DNA from: Epiperipatus broadwayi
Taxonomy: Eukaryota; Onychophora; Udeonychophora; Euonychophora; Peripatidae
NCBI GenBank assembly: GCA_028023455.1
Contig: JAQFVV010012419.1
Location: forward strand, 1,814,501 to 1,878,500
Direction: 5' to 3'
Length of the DNA stretch: 64,000 nucleotides
Shown here: one piece after another, positions 49,565 through 60,759 of the stretch
Layout of the letters: each line of letters opens with the position of its first letter
Position numbering within the stretch: position 1 is the stretch's first letter
Notes under the pieces: generated by a model
Seen by the model: only the letters and a program-made list of their open reading frames with translations
Database searches by the model: none
What the model was told of the DNA's origin: nothing
Made by a program: the position numbers and the translations under genes

Positions 49565-52400
49565 CTACTCAAATGCAGGACTACAATTACTCATATCATC
49601 ATGCGGAGTGGAACAGATGCATTTGCAGATACCTTTCATCGTATAGGTCACTCAGACAAACTGCGAGTCTAGCGATTAGGATAGGCCAAGAACTTACAAA
49701 AATGTTGACTGAGTAAAACTAGTTAACTTCAATGAGCTCTTCAAAATGTGTACTACAAAACTTACCAGTAAGATTAATCATATCCTGATTGTGATTAAAT
49801 GAAGTGTTTGCAAACCATTTCCTAATAAGCTTCTAATATACTACTAATAGAGACATTTCCAGATTTCTCATTTAAAGAACTTTCTGGAAGAAACTTAAGA
49901 AGTGTAATATGAACTGTAGTAATTAATTGATCAATGTTATCTGGGTTAGCCTTCCAATTTTATTTAACAATTTATCTTTAAATATTTTAATTTGTTAGAA
50001 TAAAATATTTACTTCTAATATCAACTTTTCATTGTGTGTTATTAATGTTAGTTTATTAGAATTTAAATGTATAATTTACCTTTGCCAATAGTTATTACTT
50101 AAGCTCTGGGAGTAATACTCTCTAAATATAAATAAAATTATGGGAAATCCTAATCCCGATCTTTTAAATTATTTTCTTCTTAATTTACAATGTGCGATGC
50201 AACAGATTTTAGCGGATTCTTGTATGAATCCTGGTGCCCTTATTAAAATAAATAAAAGGCTGATTCCACCAGCAGTGAAGGTCATAATAATTAGCAGGTC
50301 AGTTAATCAGGAAATATAGCTACGTTTTTTGGAAATAGGAAAAAGATATCTTTCTTCTCCATAGCTTGATTAACTTTCACTTAATAGTGGGTAAAAGAAG
50401 GCCTTCCAGAATGTAACAAAATGTGAAAAATGTTACAATATAAATTTTTCAGGTTCAAATGGCCTGGTGGCACCTTGTATGACAGATTAGGTTAGAGAGG
50501 TTCTGTCAATCATTATAATATATTGTAATAGATCAAGATTTAGTTTCATTATGCTCCATGATTTGGATAAGCCAAAATGTAACAGACAAATAATAATAGG
50601 CAATATAGAGAGTGTGAAAAATGTATTTGATAATGTATCCTATTAAAATTGGACAATAAAAATAAAATAAAATGTATATAATAGTATATATAATTCAGGG
50701 GGCATGACTTCCCTGGTCCCTTAATTTTATGATTCAGTTGGAACAATAAATATTATCATCATAAATCATTATTAAAATTATTAGCTAACATGTTGGTGGC
50801 CAAAATATAATGTATAATAATTCAAAACCAAACGATCAAAAGTATTTATATGTGATTGTATCTAAATTCATAGTCTACCTTGAATAACTATTTAAAATAT
50901 AAGTTTAATACATATTATAAGTAATTTTGCATACAAATGAATTTATAATAATAATATCCAGATCATTGTAGATCATGTATTAGTAAGGTACCAATGAGCC
51001 TATTAGTTGATAAATATTTTATTTAGCAAATAAGTAATTCAACAGATAGATGATATATTATATAATGGATATACAGTTTGGAATATTTCAATCAATATCT
51101 CATGAGTAATATAATTTATAGAATAAGTAAATCAAATGATACATTCATTAATAATAATATGCAAATTTATAAAGATAATAACACGAAAATCAAATTTAAT
51201 AATTATAAATTTAAAAATCCATTGTAATGTGATCTATTTTGAATATATTGCAATCTATACTTTAAATAATATATTAATAAATATATTTTGCAATTACAAT
51301 AAAAGGGTTAGTACACACTATCTTTTAGCAATAATAGTTTTTTAAAAATATCTTTTAGATCAAGTAAAGTTTCTCATGTAATTAATTTTATATATTCTAA
51401 TAAAAATTTAAATATTCAATACATTTATAATTTTAAATCATTTTACTTCAAGTATTAATATTAATCAATTCAAGTCTTAATTATTTGATCTATTTATTAA
51501 GTTCATATTGAATAATATAAATAAACTCTATTGTTGTTTAATATTTTCAAAACAAAGAATTTTAAATAGATATCTATTAATATATTAATTCTTTTTTATA
51601 TTAAAATATAGTAAAAGTTAATTTAATGATAATTTTCATGTTATTTATTTATACTAGTGTCTGCATAACCAACATCTTTGGTAATCTTTACTTACAGTTT
51701 CATTTTCCTTGATATTTCTATAACATGCCCATGATGATAAGAAGGATCCATGTACATTGTTCCTAGATAATAATTTAACTATTTCCTTTTATTCCATATT
51801 AATGTCCATATCTATATCCAAATCACGATTGCTTCCAACTGCTGAGCATAGTAATATTTCCTATGTTAGAAAAATGATTTTTCTTTAATTGATATTACTC
51901 ATTTTATTTATTTTTATGCATATTAATTAAGAAGAGTCCACACCCTCTCCTTTGTAATATCTATTCAAAGTACATTATTGCTTGTACATCAAATCCATAA
52001 AATGTTTAAAACAACTCTGTAAAATATATATATATATCTCCTGAAGTAAAAATTGCTTCTGTTCTGTTTTTGTGTGTGTGTGTTACCAGACACCAAAGTG
52101 TTGTTATTAAAGTTGGATTGTGAATTACTTTATTATAATTATAATAAAGTTTATTATTATTCAATACAATAAAGTTAATATATTATTTTATTTTAACTTA
52201 ATAAAATTACAAATTCACGCTTGTATTTATTCTGAATTTGAATTTATTTTTATTCAATATATATATTATAAAAGTTAACTATTTAATTATAAATATATTG
52301 TTTTCTTTATTTATGATTTAATACTATAAATGGATGGTGTGTGATTGATTTGCATGTCACAATATATATATACATACGAAGATTTTCACAGGTTTTACAT
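49565..52400. other. AT-rich sequence, nothing recognised
   Basis: No gene or repeat family recognised. 51000-52370 is extremely AT-rich. Confidence 0.45.
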
Positions 52401-52408
52401 ATAAAAGA

Positions 52409-52570
52409 CATATTTTGTGAGTGTATCTGTGTTAACATATTTTTTATATTAATATACTGATGTTTTGATTTGTGTGATCAAGTTGAGTCAACTTATATGA
52501 TCAAGTTGAAACACTGGTATATTAATATAAAAAATATCTTAACATGGATGAAGCCACAAAATATGTTTTT
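52409..52570. repeat. Imperfect palindrome with hammerhead-like order of motifs
   Basis: A near-perfect stem of about 26 bp pairs 52432-52457 with 52517-52542 (TTTTTATATTAATATAC and complement), and ATATTTTGTG/CACAAAATAT extends it outside. Inside, on the plus strand, lie CTGATG, a TGATCA/TGATCA-bounded hairpin, GAAA and ACTGG in the order of a hammerhead. The required A after CTGATG is T, so an active ribozyme is unlikely. Confidence 0.55.
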
Positions 52571-52686
52571 TAATATTATATATTTATTACAAAGAAATCA
52601 AGTCATATGTCATATGACCTAATTTAAGAAGCTTGTATTACAAATGTTATATAATGAGCTTGGAAATGGCTCTTAACATGCTTTTA

Positions 52687-52750
52687 GAATATCTCCAACT
52701 TCAGACCAGTGTCTGATACTGGCTTTCCTCAGTGAAGTGTTAGGATATTC
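52687..52750 (-). ncRNA. Hammerhead ribozyme copy, type H1, one core change
   Basis: Minus strand. Core CTGAGGA at 52726-52732 (position 7 of the core may be any base). Stem I has ACTTCA/TGAAGT (six perfect pairs), an internal loop, then GAATATC/GATATTC (seven pairs). Stem III is ACTGGT with triplet GUC. The GAAA box reads GACA, which should abolish or strongly reduce activity. Confidence 0.7.
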
Positions 52751-53396
52751 AAGTACTAGATTTAAAATACCAAGCCAAGCCCAGCACATTATCTAATGGA
52801 TAACTATTAAGTAGAAAATCTGAAATTTTCAGACATTCATATGTCTCCCAATCCAGCTATCTAACTTAAATAGCTATATGGGATTAAACCAAGTTCAGAT
52901 ATACCATATATTAATAGCTTTAGCAATATAAAATTGCCAAAGATAGCAAAAAATAAAATTTATAAAGAAATGAACTCATATGTCACATGACCTATTTTAA
53001 CAATATGTATTACGAATGTTATATAATGAGTTTGCAAATAGCTCTTAAAAAGCCAGTAGCAAAAACTGGTCTAACATTGGGGATATTTCTGAAAAGCTTG
53101 TTAAGAGCTATTTGCAAGCTCATTATATAACATTTGTAATACAAGCTTGTTAAATTAGGTCATGTGACATATGACTTGATTTCATTTGTAATTTTATTTT
53201 TTGATATTAAGGCTTTGACATTTTTTATTGATAAAGCTATTAATATATGGTATACCTGAACTTAGTTCAGTTCCATATGGCTATTTAAGTTAAATAAATT
53301 AATTGGAAGACATGGATATTGGAAATTTTCAAATTTTCTACTTAATGGTTATCCATTAGATAAACTGCTGAGCTTGGAATTTTAAATTTAATGCTT

Positions 53397-53459
53397 GAAT
53401 ATCCTAGCACCTGACTGAGGAAGCAGGTAGCAGAAACTGGTTTAAGGTTGGGGATATTC
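53397..53459 (+). ncRNA. Hammerhead ribozyme candidate, type H1
   Basis: Plus strand. Core CTGAGGA at 53415-53421 and GAAA at 53433-53436. Distal stem I GAATATCC/GGATATTC pairs perfectly over eight bases (53397-53404 with 53452-53459), an internal loop (TAGC/TGG) follows, and proximal stem I ACCTGA/TAAGGT has five pairs and one G-A mismatch. Stem II is GC/GC with an A-A mismatch beside the core. Stem III is ACTGGT; the triplet is GUU with cleavage expected between 53442 and 53443. Confidence 0.7.
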
Positions 53460-53670
53460 TGAAAAGCTTGTTAAGAGCTATTTCAAGTCATTATTTAATA
53501 TATATATATATATATATATACAATATTTTTTGAAATACAAGCATAATTCATATACATGGACATTAAATAAATAATGTAGGAGATTTAAACACAGATACTT
53601 TCTGCTCTCTTCAGCTATATACTTTTATCTCATACAACTGGTACACATACTCACACACATGATAAGATAA

Positions 53671-53730
53671 ATGATCTCAAATAGAAGTATTTTGTAGTGA
53701 ACCAGCACTCATCAGTTAGCCCAGATAATT
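53671..53730 (-). ncRNA. Decayed hammerhead copy, type H2
   Basis: Minus strand. CTGATGA is intact at 53709-53715 with GTGCTGGTTCA following, but the second half of stem II reads CACTAC and GAAA reads AAAA. Inactive by expectation. Confidence 0.6.
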
Positions 53731-53737
53731 ATTTCAA

Positions 53738-53788
<51 letters not shown>

Positions 53789-54243
53789 CAGTGCTTGCTA
53801 AAATAACAAATCTTCCAATTTTAAGGGACAGGCTTCAGTCTACTTCACTCTTCAATTCTTCAGCCACCCATACTATTAAAAATCTGATGATGAAACACCC
53901 AAATGCCTTGTTGATGTCAATATTATTATCATGTTCACGTTGATCTCAAGTCACTCCAACTTTTCATGTAGAGGACTTTGTTCATTTAGATATATCCTCT
54001 TCTATGTACTTAAATGAACAAGGCCCTATACATGAGGGATCTGATAGACTTAAGGTTGACATGGGTATGATAATAATATTGGCATCAACAAGGCTTTTGG
54101 GTGTTCCACCATTAGATTTTCAATAATATGGATGTCTGAAGAGTTAAAGAGTGAAATAGACTGAAGTCTGTCTATTAAAGTTTGAAGATTTGCTATCTTA
54201 ATATAAACTGAGCACTGATTATACCATGTGGGTGGGAAATCCT

Positions 54244-54300
54244 TGATCTGGACCAACTGATGAATGGTGGTTCAGCATGAAATATGTATATTGAAGATCA
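54244..54300 (+). ncRNA. Hammerhead ribozyme candidate, type H2
   Basis: Plus strand. CTGATGA at 54257-54263, stem II ATGGTG/CAGCAT (five of six pairs) with loop GTT, GAAA at 54279-54282, stem III ATA/TAT with loop TG, triplet AUA. Stem I is CAA/TTG, an internal loop, then TGATC/GATCA (54244-54248 with 54296-54300). Relative to 20922-20976, the outer stem II pair G-C has become A-U and a C-G pair in stem I has become U-A, so pairing is kept while sequence changed. Confidence 0.72.
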
Positions 54301-54684
54301 TTTATTTTTTTCATGTGTGTTGTCACGTGTATTTGAAGGGAGCTTGAAAGGCTTTATTCAAATTCCTTATACTACTTTAAACTCCAAGTATATGAATTTA
54401 TGTATTTCAAAAATATTACAGATCCATATCCTTCCCATCCCTCTGATGTATATTTAAATGGATATTCCTATACAAGAGGCGCCAGACCGACTTAATGTCA
54501 ACATGGGCATGACAATAATATTGGCATCAACAAGGAAATTAGGCATTCCATCATCAGTTTTTCAATGGCATGAATAGATGAATATTTGGGTGGTGGAATC
54601 GTTTGATGTCTAACCATTAAAGTTTAAAAATTTGCTATCTTAATATAAACTAAGCACTAATTCTATATGTGTGTGTGTGGATGA

Positions 54685-54740
54685 TGATAATCTGGACCAT
54701 CTGAGAGTGCTGATCAGTACAAAATATGTATATTGGAGAT
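54685..54740 (+). ncRNA. Decayed hammerhead copy, type H2
   Basis: Plus strand. TCTGGACCATCTGAGAG is followed by TGCTGATCAGTAC, AAAA and TATGTATATTGG. The core box and GAAA are damaged; alignment to 54244-54300 is clear. Confidence 0.6.
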
Positions 54741-54811
54741 GAGTTACCTTTGTGGTCATGTGTATCAGTTATGTCAGATAGAGTGGGTAACTAAAGGGAG
54801 CTTAAAAGTTT

Positions 54812-54913
54812 TTTTTTGTGTCATAGCATCGGACGGAACACGAACCTGCAACCCGGGCTACTGCCTGCAAGTGCAAGGCAGTCGCGCTGACCTCTCGACC
54901 ACCAATGCAAGAC
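54812..54913 (-). mobile_element. Short tRNA-derived SINE, copy 3
   Basis: 102 bp, minus orientation, with A-box-like TGGTCGAGAGG, a CTGCC...GGCAG stem and B-box-like GGTTCGTGTTCC, ending GATGCTATGACACA plus an A tail. Target-site duplication TAAAAGTTT at 54803-54811 and 54914-54922. It is the best preserved of the three copies and is inserted in a hammerhead monomer. Confidence 0.87.
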
Positions 54914-55390
54914 TAAAAGTTTGTGTTCAAATCCTCTAAATTTTGTATATATATACACAGATATAATACTTTGATGTATAACAATAATTATGCATATAAT
55001 TATAATAATTATATATATATACAATTTTATACATCTTAATACTATTTAAAAATGTATATGAATTTATAAAAATAATTGAAATCAAACTTTGAAAATAATG
55101 ATAAAACATAGTCAAAATGAAGATAGAATCGTAGGATGTGTTATATATGAATATAGAGAAACTTGGTTTCTACAATAAATGAGATTTGTAAAAAAAAATG
55201 AATATATAATTTTTGAATAAAAGTTAATACATAATAACACAATAAAATGTACATGGAATTTTATAGCAGGAGTTGTTATTTTGAATAAATTGTAAGAATA
55301 ATCATAAATATTATTCACCTTGTAGTTACTGCATTAAATTCTTATTATTATATAAATGTTAATGTTTGTTTCTTTGTTACTTAATAATTA

Positions 55391-55468
55391 AAGGTATATT
55401 GTACCAATCTTGATGAACTTTGCAAAATTAAGGTATATTGTACCAATCTTGATGAACTTTGCAAAATT
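55391..55468 (+). repeat. Perfect 39-bp tandem duplication
   Basis: AAGGTATATTGTACCAATCT... (39 bp) occurs twice in direct succession with no difference visible, so it arose recently. Confidence 0.85.
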
Positions 55469-55569
55469 TTCTTTTTTTAAAAAGAATTACATAAGCTATG
55501 GATTTTTTGCTTTATGTTATTTATTGTTTGAAATCTTTGGTAATTTGCACTATAAAAATGTATCAAATT

Positions 55570-55990
55570 CATAACTATTTATGAATGATTTCATAATGAT
55601 GCAAAAGAGGGCAGCACCGATTAAAATTTTATGTAAGGAAGGAATATAAAATATTAAGCATTTGTTAATTGAATGTAAATGCTTGAAAACAGAAAGGGTA
55701 CAGATAATGAAGTTATGGGAGAATAGGTATGAACAAAGTGACAATACAGAAAGTGAGTTAGTAGTTTTTAGGCTGGGTTTGCGAAAAGATAAGGGGGATT
55801 TAGATTTAAAGGCCATAGAGTTGACAAAGATTATGTTGTGGAAATGGGATGGGCAGAATATGGGAAGACTTAGAGTGAGGAATGGAAAATAAAGTGGCTA
55901 ACAGGTTTATCTGGGCATAATTGCTGAGATATTATTGACTTCATTTAAGGAGAAGCCACAATACATCACATTATATCACATGATAGAACA
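55570..55990 (+). repeat. Dispersed repeat G, copy 2; probable LINE C-terminal remnant
   Basis: Plus-strand counterpart of 24960-25300 (-). An open frame at 55662-55892 encodes LIECKCLKTERVQIMKLWENRY, like the Cys-containing helix after non-LTR reverse transcriptases, then ELTKIMLWKWD. Similarity with the other copy ends near 55985. Clade not identified. Confidence 0.55.
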
Positions 55991-55999
55991 TTTTTTAAA

Positions 56000-58900
56000 T
56001 GGGTACAAAGAATATTATGGTCTAAATATTAAATACACACTACAGAAATGGAGAGAATTATTGTTTTTTGATAAAGTGAGGTCTCAGTTTTTACAAATAT
56101 TTTTTATTACTCATCATCATATCCTTTATTCTTGGAACATGTTTCCTGGCCTGATTATTCATGGAAAATTAGGGTAACAAAAGGATGTGAAATCTTGAAG
56201 TTTATGTTGTTTAAATACTGATGCTGTATTTAAAATATGAACTTCTTTTATCATTGTTCTTAGTCACTTCTGGTCATAAACATCACATGATCTTCTAAGT
56301 AATGAATTATTTGAATATTATTATTAGTTATCTTCCTATTTCTTCAAATTTTTTTATTGACTTTTAAAATTCTCAATCTGATTATTTTCTTAAGAGTATT
56401 TACATTTTATTTATTTATTTCATTTCTGATAATTCTCTTTAAAATCAACCCATCTTTATTCCTAAGATTATAAATGTTGTTTTTTTGCTTAATTTGTTTT
56501 TCATCATTCCCTTTTTCATAATCTTACAAACTTAAAATCATTTTTAAACTTCTTGGAAATCTTCCAGTTATTTCTTTTCGTTCATCTTCAATTATTTATA
56601 CTCAAGACTTCCATAGTTTAGGTAATCAATAAAACTCCACATTGTTTTCTATTAAATGAATCCATAAACTCATTTTAATATTTCTTTAACCATAAAAGAA
56701 TGTTTTTTAAAGATTTTACAATTAAAGCCTTTGAATATTTTTCATGTATGTGAATGGAATTGCCAAATAAGGAGTATATTTTTAATTTGCCAAAACAAAA
56801 TATAAAAATATCATCAAAAATTTAAATTACTGTATCTTTTTTAGTTTTCCTCAAAAAGCGTATTCAAAATAGAGATTTTTAAATAAATATTTCATTTGAA
56901 TATTTATCTTGGTTTTAAACCAACGCAAAACGTAAAAAGTTTTGGCGTGTGCATTTACTTTAAACTACGGTGAAAATCTAGTATTTATTTTGTTTTATGC
57001 AAATACGAATATTTTATTTGGTATTTATTTTATTTTAAGCAAATGCAAACGTTTTCAGTCGATATTTAGTTTGTTTTAAATCAATTTGCGAAAGATTTTT
57101 TTTTTTTTTTTTAAGTAAATATTTTGCTTAGCATTTGTTTAATTTTCAATAAATGTTAATGCATTTAATTACCACTTTTGTGGTTTAAATCGCTACCAAG
57201 AGTTTATTAATTTTTTTTTTTATTTTCAATCAATGCAAAAACTTCAAAAAGATATGTATTTTGATTTAAATCCATGCATATTTTTCATTAAATTTGTTCA
57301 AACACATAAATAATTTATTTTTGTTAAATAAATAAAATAAAGATTAATTAGTGATCAAATTAAAACTTATACAGTGATATTTAACAATGCAAAGTAAACA
57401 GTTTAGTAATAAATAAATAGTTATACGGACAACTACCTGAGAGGTTATGTGACATTCAAGGATTCAATGGCAAATTGAGTACAAACAATTTCATTTAATT
57501 AACTGAACTGAGGTTTTTTTCCCTTTCTACTTCATTCACCTGAAAATCAATTCTGGTAATTTTATTCATGAAACTAAACTATCCTGGATGGATATAGACA
57601 ATTGTTTAATTATAATCTATATGTTGTTTAAATGCTTTTATTTATCTTAAAAATTCTGTTTGATTTCTGCTTGTTTATTTGGCTAAAATCTTGTAACCTA
57701 TTTTAAATATATTCCTAGGATTTTTTTCACACATGTTAGGTATCAATGACAATACAATATGACAATGTAATATCTAAGGGTTGTGCTCACAATTGTCCAG
57801 TCTAATAGTGGCATGCACCAAATTTTAAACAATGTTGAAATTGGTTCAGTTTCAGTGATGCAGAATAAATAAATGGTGGTATAATTTTTGAAAATAGGCT
57901 CTCATTCAAAATTTTATGACTAATTCATTAAAAAATGTTTATAATTAATTAAAGTAGAAATAAAAGACCAAGTTTTAATTTTTCTCAATTGTTGAATTAA
58001 AATTTTCTTTATTAAAAATGTTGCCTTAATAAACACAAAAATCTTATAAACAATTTGTAATGTTTGCAAATTTCATTTCAAATATTGTAAATATGGCTAC
58101 ATCATTTTGATTGGCAGTTTTTAAATTTGCATACAGAAGTCCATTGCAAAATATCTGAATGATAAAATAAAAAATAATGTACATAAAAGCTGTTTGATAA
58201 AAAATGAATTTATTTATTTAGATCAATAATGCACTAAAGACCAAAGAAATATTTTTTTTTCTTTAACCATAATTTTAGTTGTTATATGTAATTGAAAATA
58301 AAAGTATGGATTATCTATAAATTAATTAATTAATTCACTCATTATTTAATTAATCTATGGATGCTCATAATTTTATTTCAACAGCCAAAATTATAGTTAA
58401 AAAAATTATGGCTTAGTTGTTTCTAGTCCATTACAAATAAAATTAAATAAAAGCATTTTTATAAAATATTTTTAATAAAGATTCTATTTCTATATCATGT
58501 TGTTCTTGTATTTATTATGATAAAATATTTCTGCAGATTAATATATTACTGAATATAATTGTATATTAAAATTAAATGAGAAAAAGAACAAAGTATTTTT
58601 CATTAAAATAATAGAAAGTATATTGGAATATCCTCTTAATAGTGTAAAGTCTAAACAGGGCATAATGATAAAAAATAGAAAACTAATACTTATGATGATT
58701 TTGATATGTTATTGATTTGATTAAGTTACATTTTACCTACATGTGATAGAAAACTTAACAGGCATGTAGATAAGCATAGGATATTTTGGAAATTATATTG
58801 TCATTACAACAACCTTATTGTAGATGTCATACCTATATCTTATAATATTGTGTAAGATGATAATATAATGCTCTGCTGACAACCAACTTTTTATATTAAA

Positions 58901-59095
58901 ATAAATTAAGAACATTTATATAGAAAGTATGTTTTAGGGCAAGGCTATTTAATCTTAAATAATCCAAGGATTATACTAAACATACTTATCAGAGAGCCAC
59001 AGCAAAAATAACAAGTACAATCCATATGTTAAATTAAAGTTTTTACTGAAATAGTAGACAAGATTCAATTATTGTATATATATATAAACAAAAAA
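56000..59095. other. AT-rich sequence; diverged minisatellite at 56885-57300
   Basis: Diverged units of roughly 58 bp (TATTTATTTTGTTTTAAGCA followed by AATGCAAACG-like) repeat about six times at 56885-57300. Otherwise no gene or repeat family is recognised. Confidence 0.4.
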
Positions 59096-59129
59096 ATAAA
59101 GACTTATAAATCCAATAAATAATATAATA

Positions 59130-59157
59130 TTTCAACCAGAGGACTGGTTTTCATCAG
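59130..59157 (-). ncRNA. Hammerhead-like 3' motif of PLE, minus copy
   Basis: CTGATGA at 59151-59157, stem AACCAG/CTGGTT (six perfect pairs, loop TCCT) and GAAA at 59130-59133. One extra A lies between the core and the stem. I cannot find a good stem I, so only the core and stem II are supported. Confidence 0.45.
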
Positions 59158-59500
59158 AAAGAAAAAAAATACACAGTAAAATGGCGATAATCAAATATAT
59201 ATATATATATAATTTTAATGTTAAGTATATTTCCATAAGCTGTGTATGGCCATATTGCAACTTGCCTATTAATAAAGTCATCCTTATATTTATCAATCAA
59301 AATTACCTTTTTAATTTTCCTCTTTTTATGATTTCTTTCTTCCATTAATATTTTTATTTTACTACTATTAAATGTACATCTATAATTACAAGTCTTTTCA
59401 TGGTCAATGAATACTGAAGCTGTATTAAATTGACTATTTACATTATTTTTATTTCGATTATGTAATAATTGATACTCCTTCAATCTTTTCTCCACAGAAC
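59154..59500 (-). pseudogene. PLE GIY-YIG endonuclease fragment, minus copy
   Basis: Frame 59495-59154 encodes VEKRLKEYQLL-like sequence (initial MEKRLKEYQLL), then FIDHEKTCNYRCTFNSSKIK, LMEERNHKKRKIKKVILIDK and NRQVAI. It starts inside the endonuclease, after the Y-I-G segment, and so lacks the catalytic start of the domain. It is a close relative of the plus copy. Confidence 0.8.
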
Positions 59501-60087
59501 ATCTTTAAATATTGGACTCTTTGCTAATGAACTTTTAAAAGTTGCTTATGATAAAAACCAAATCTTGTGTACAGTAAATTCATTTAATAATAAGAAGAGA
59601 GTTTGCAGTGTTACTTTAGATAATAAAAAATGGATATCTATGCCGTTTATAAATAACATGCAATCTAAATTAATTAAGAATATATTTAAAGAAAAGTATA
59701 ATATTTTATTTTGAATGTATAATCCCTAAATTGCAAAGAAGTAATATAATTTATCAGATTTCATGTGGATGTCAGAAATTATATATCAGTGAATCGAGAT
59801 GTTCTGTGGAGAAAAGATTGAAGAAGCATCAATTATTATATAATCGAATTAAAAATAATGTAAATAATCAATTTAATACAGTTTCAGTATTTTTTGATCA
59901 TGAAAAGACTTGTAATTATAGGTTTACATTTAATAGTAGTGAAATAAAAATATTAATGGAAGAAAGAAATCATAAAAAGAGGAAAATTAAAGAGGCAATT
60001 TTGATTGATAAATATAAAGATGACGTTATTAATAGGCAAGTTGCAAATATGAACATACACAGCTTATGGAAATATATGCAACATTAA
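59500..60087 (+). pseudogene. PLE GIY-YIG endonuclease fragment, plus copy
   Basis: An 81-codon frame ending at 59714 carries the linker before the endonuclease (SMPFINNMQSKLIKNIFKEK). After a frame change the endonuclease frame runs from about 59731 to 60087: NIIYQISCGCQKLYISESRC, KRLKKHQLL, FFDHEKTCNYRFTF and LMEERNHKKRKIKEAILID. In GIY-YIG proteins the Y-I-G glycine is catalytically important; here it reads Y-I-S, so even with the frame intact activity is doubtful. The KEA-type C-terminal helix is kept. Confidence 0.82.
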
Positions 60088-60100
60088 GTTTAAAAAAATT

Positions 60101-60160
60101 AAAATTCAGTTAAAGCTGATGAGGATTACCACATAATTGAAAGCGCTACAAAAGAATTTT
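60101..60160 (+). ncRNA. Hammerhead-like 3' motif of PLE, plus copy
   Basis: CTGATGA at 60116-60122, a weak stem GATTA/TAATT with one extra G, GAAA at 60139-60142, a short AGCGCT stem III and the triplet CUA. A distal stem I AAAATTC/GAATTTT (60101-60107 with 60154-60160) pairs perfectly, but next to the core only a G-C pair remains. Confidence 0.45.
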
Positions 60161-60174
60161 TAAACTATAATATT

Positions 60175-60325
60175 GTATTTACCATTAAAATTATATATAT
60201 ATAATTAAAATTATCCAAAATCCAAAATTCAACCAGACTAGCCAACAAAAAACAAAATCAAAAACACAACCAAATATTTCACTGCTACAAGCAGACTTCT
60301 CAAATGTAAAGAACTACAAAAACAA

Positions 60326-60419
<94 letters not shown>

Positions 60420-60745
60420 CATTACCCACAAATCCATTTATATATGTGTCTGTGTAATATGTCAAAGTATATATATATGTATTGTATGCAATTATTACAA
60501 GGGGCATAATATAAGACAAAAATTTTTATGAGAAAAAAGTCCAACTTTTCTTGTTAACCTCATTAGTGAGATTTCTGAAACATTAAATATAGAAAGGATA
60601 AATATATTTAAATCAATCACAAAGTTTATTTTAAAGGCAATTTAAAATTATTGATTACCAATGTCTAAATTGATAATGTTTAAATTGAGAAAACTTTCAG
60701 ACATCTTAATTGATCTTATCAATCAATTTATACAGACACCCATCT
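60175..60745. repeat. Intervening sequence with a long (AT)n tract
   Basis: An (AT)n microsatellite covers 60329-60415. Nothing else is recognised. Confidence 0.7.
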
Positions 60746-60759
60746 AATAAGAAAATGAT

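Larger units (their letters stand above)
52585..53495. repeat. Inverted array of hammerhead monomers, type H1 (371-bp unit)
   Basis: The minus half (52585-53040) holds one monomer with its hammerhead plus the start of a second (GTCATATG(T)CA-CATGACCT recurs at about 52597 and 52978). The plus half (53046-53495) begins inside the ribozyme, runs one full monomer and continues past the next ribozyme. Plus-strand cleavage sites at 53071 and 53442 are 371 bp apart. The two halves are head-to-head copies, diverged from each other. No open frame of significance. Such ORF-less, ribozyme-bearing tandem dimers match the description of animal retrozymes. Confidence 0.8.
53671..54960. repeat. Inverted array of hammerhead monomers, type H2 (442-bp unit)
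   Basis: A long fold-back: left arm 53671-53988 (minus orientation) and right arm 54011-54300 (plus), with a 22-nt centre and CATGTAGAGG...TTCATTTA facing its complement. A second plus monomer follows to about 54735 (ATATGTATATTG at 54282 and 54724, period 442 bp) and a third begins, interrupted by the SINE at 54812-54913. An (AC)n(TA)n tract at 53738-53786 is inserted in the left arm only. The ribozyme is of the same type as at 20922-20976, but the monomer body differs. Confidence 0.8.
59110..60165. mobile_element. Head-to-head pair of truncated Penelope-like elements
   Basis: Two copies of the same GIY-YIG endonuclease 3' region point away from each other: minus copy 59500-59110 and plus copy 59500-60165. 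They meet near 59500 and are truncated at different points, so the plus copy also keeps part of the upstream linker. Each is followed by a hammerhead-like core, at 59130-59157 (-) and 60101-60160 (+). PLE insertions are known for such inverted or partial arrangements. Confidence 0.8.
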
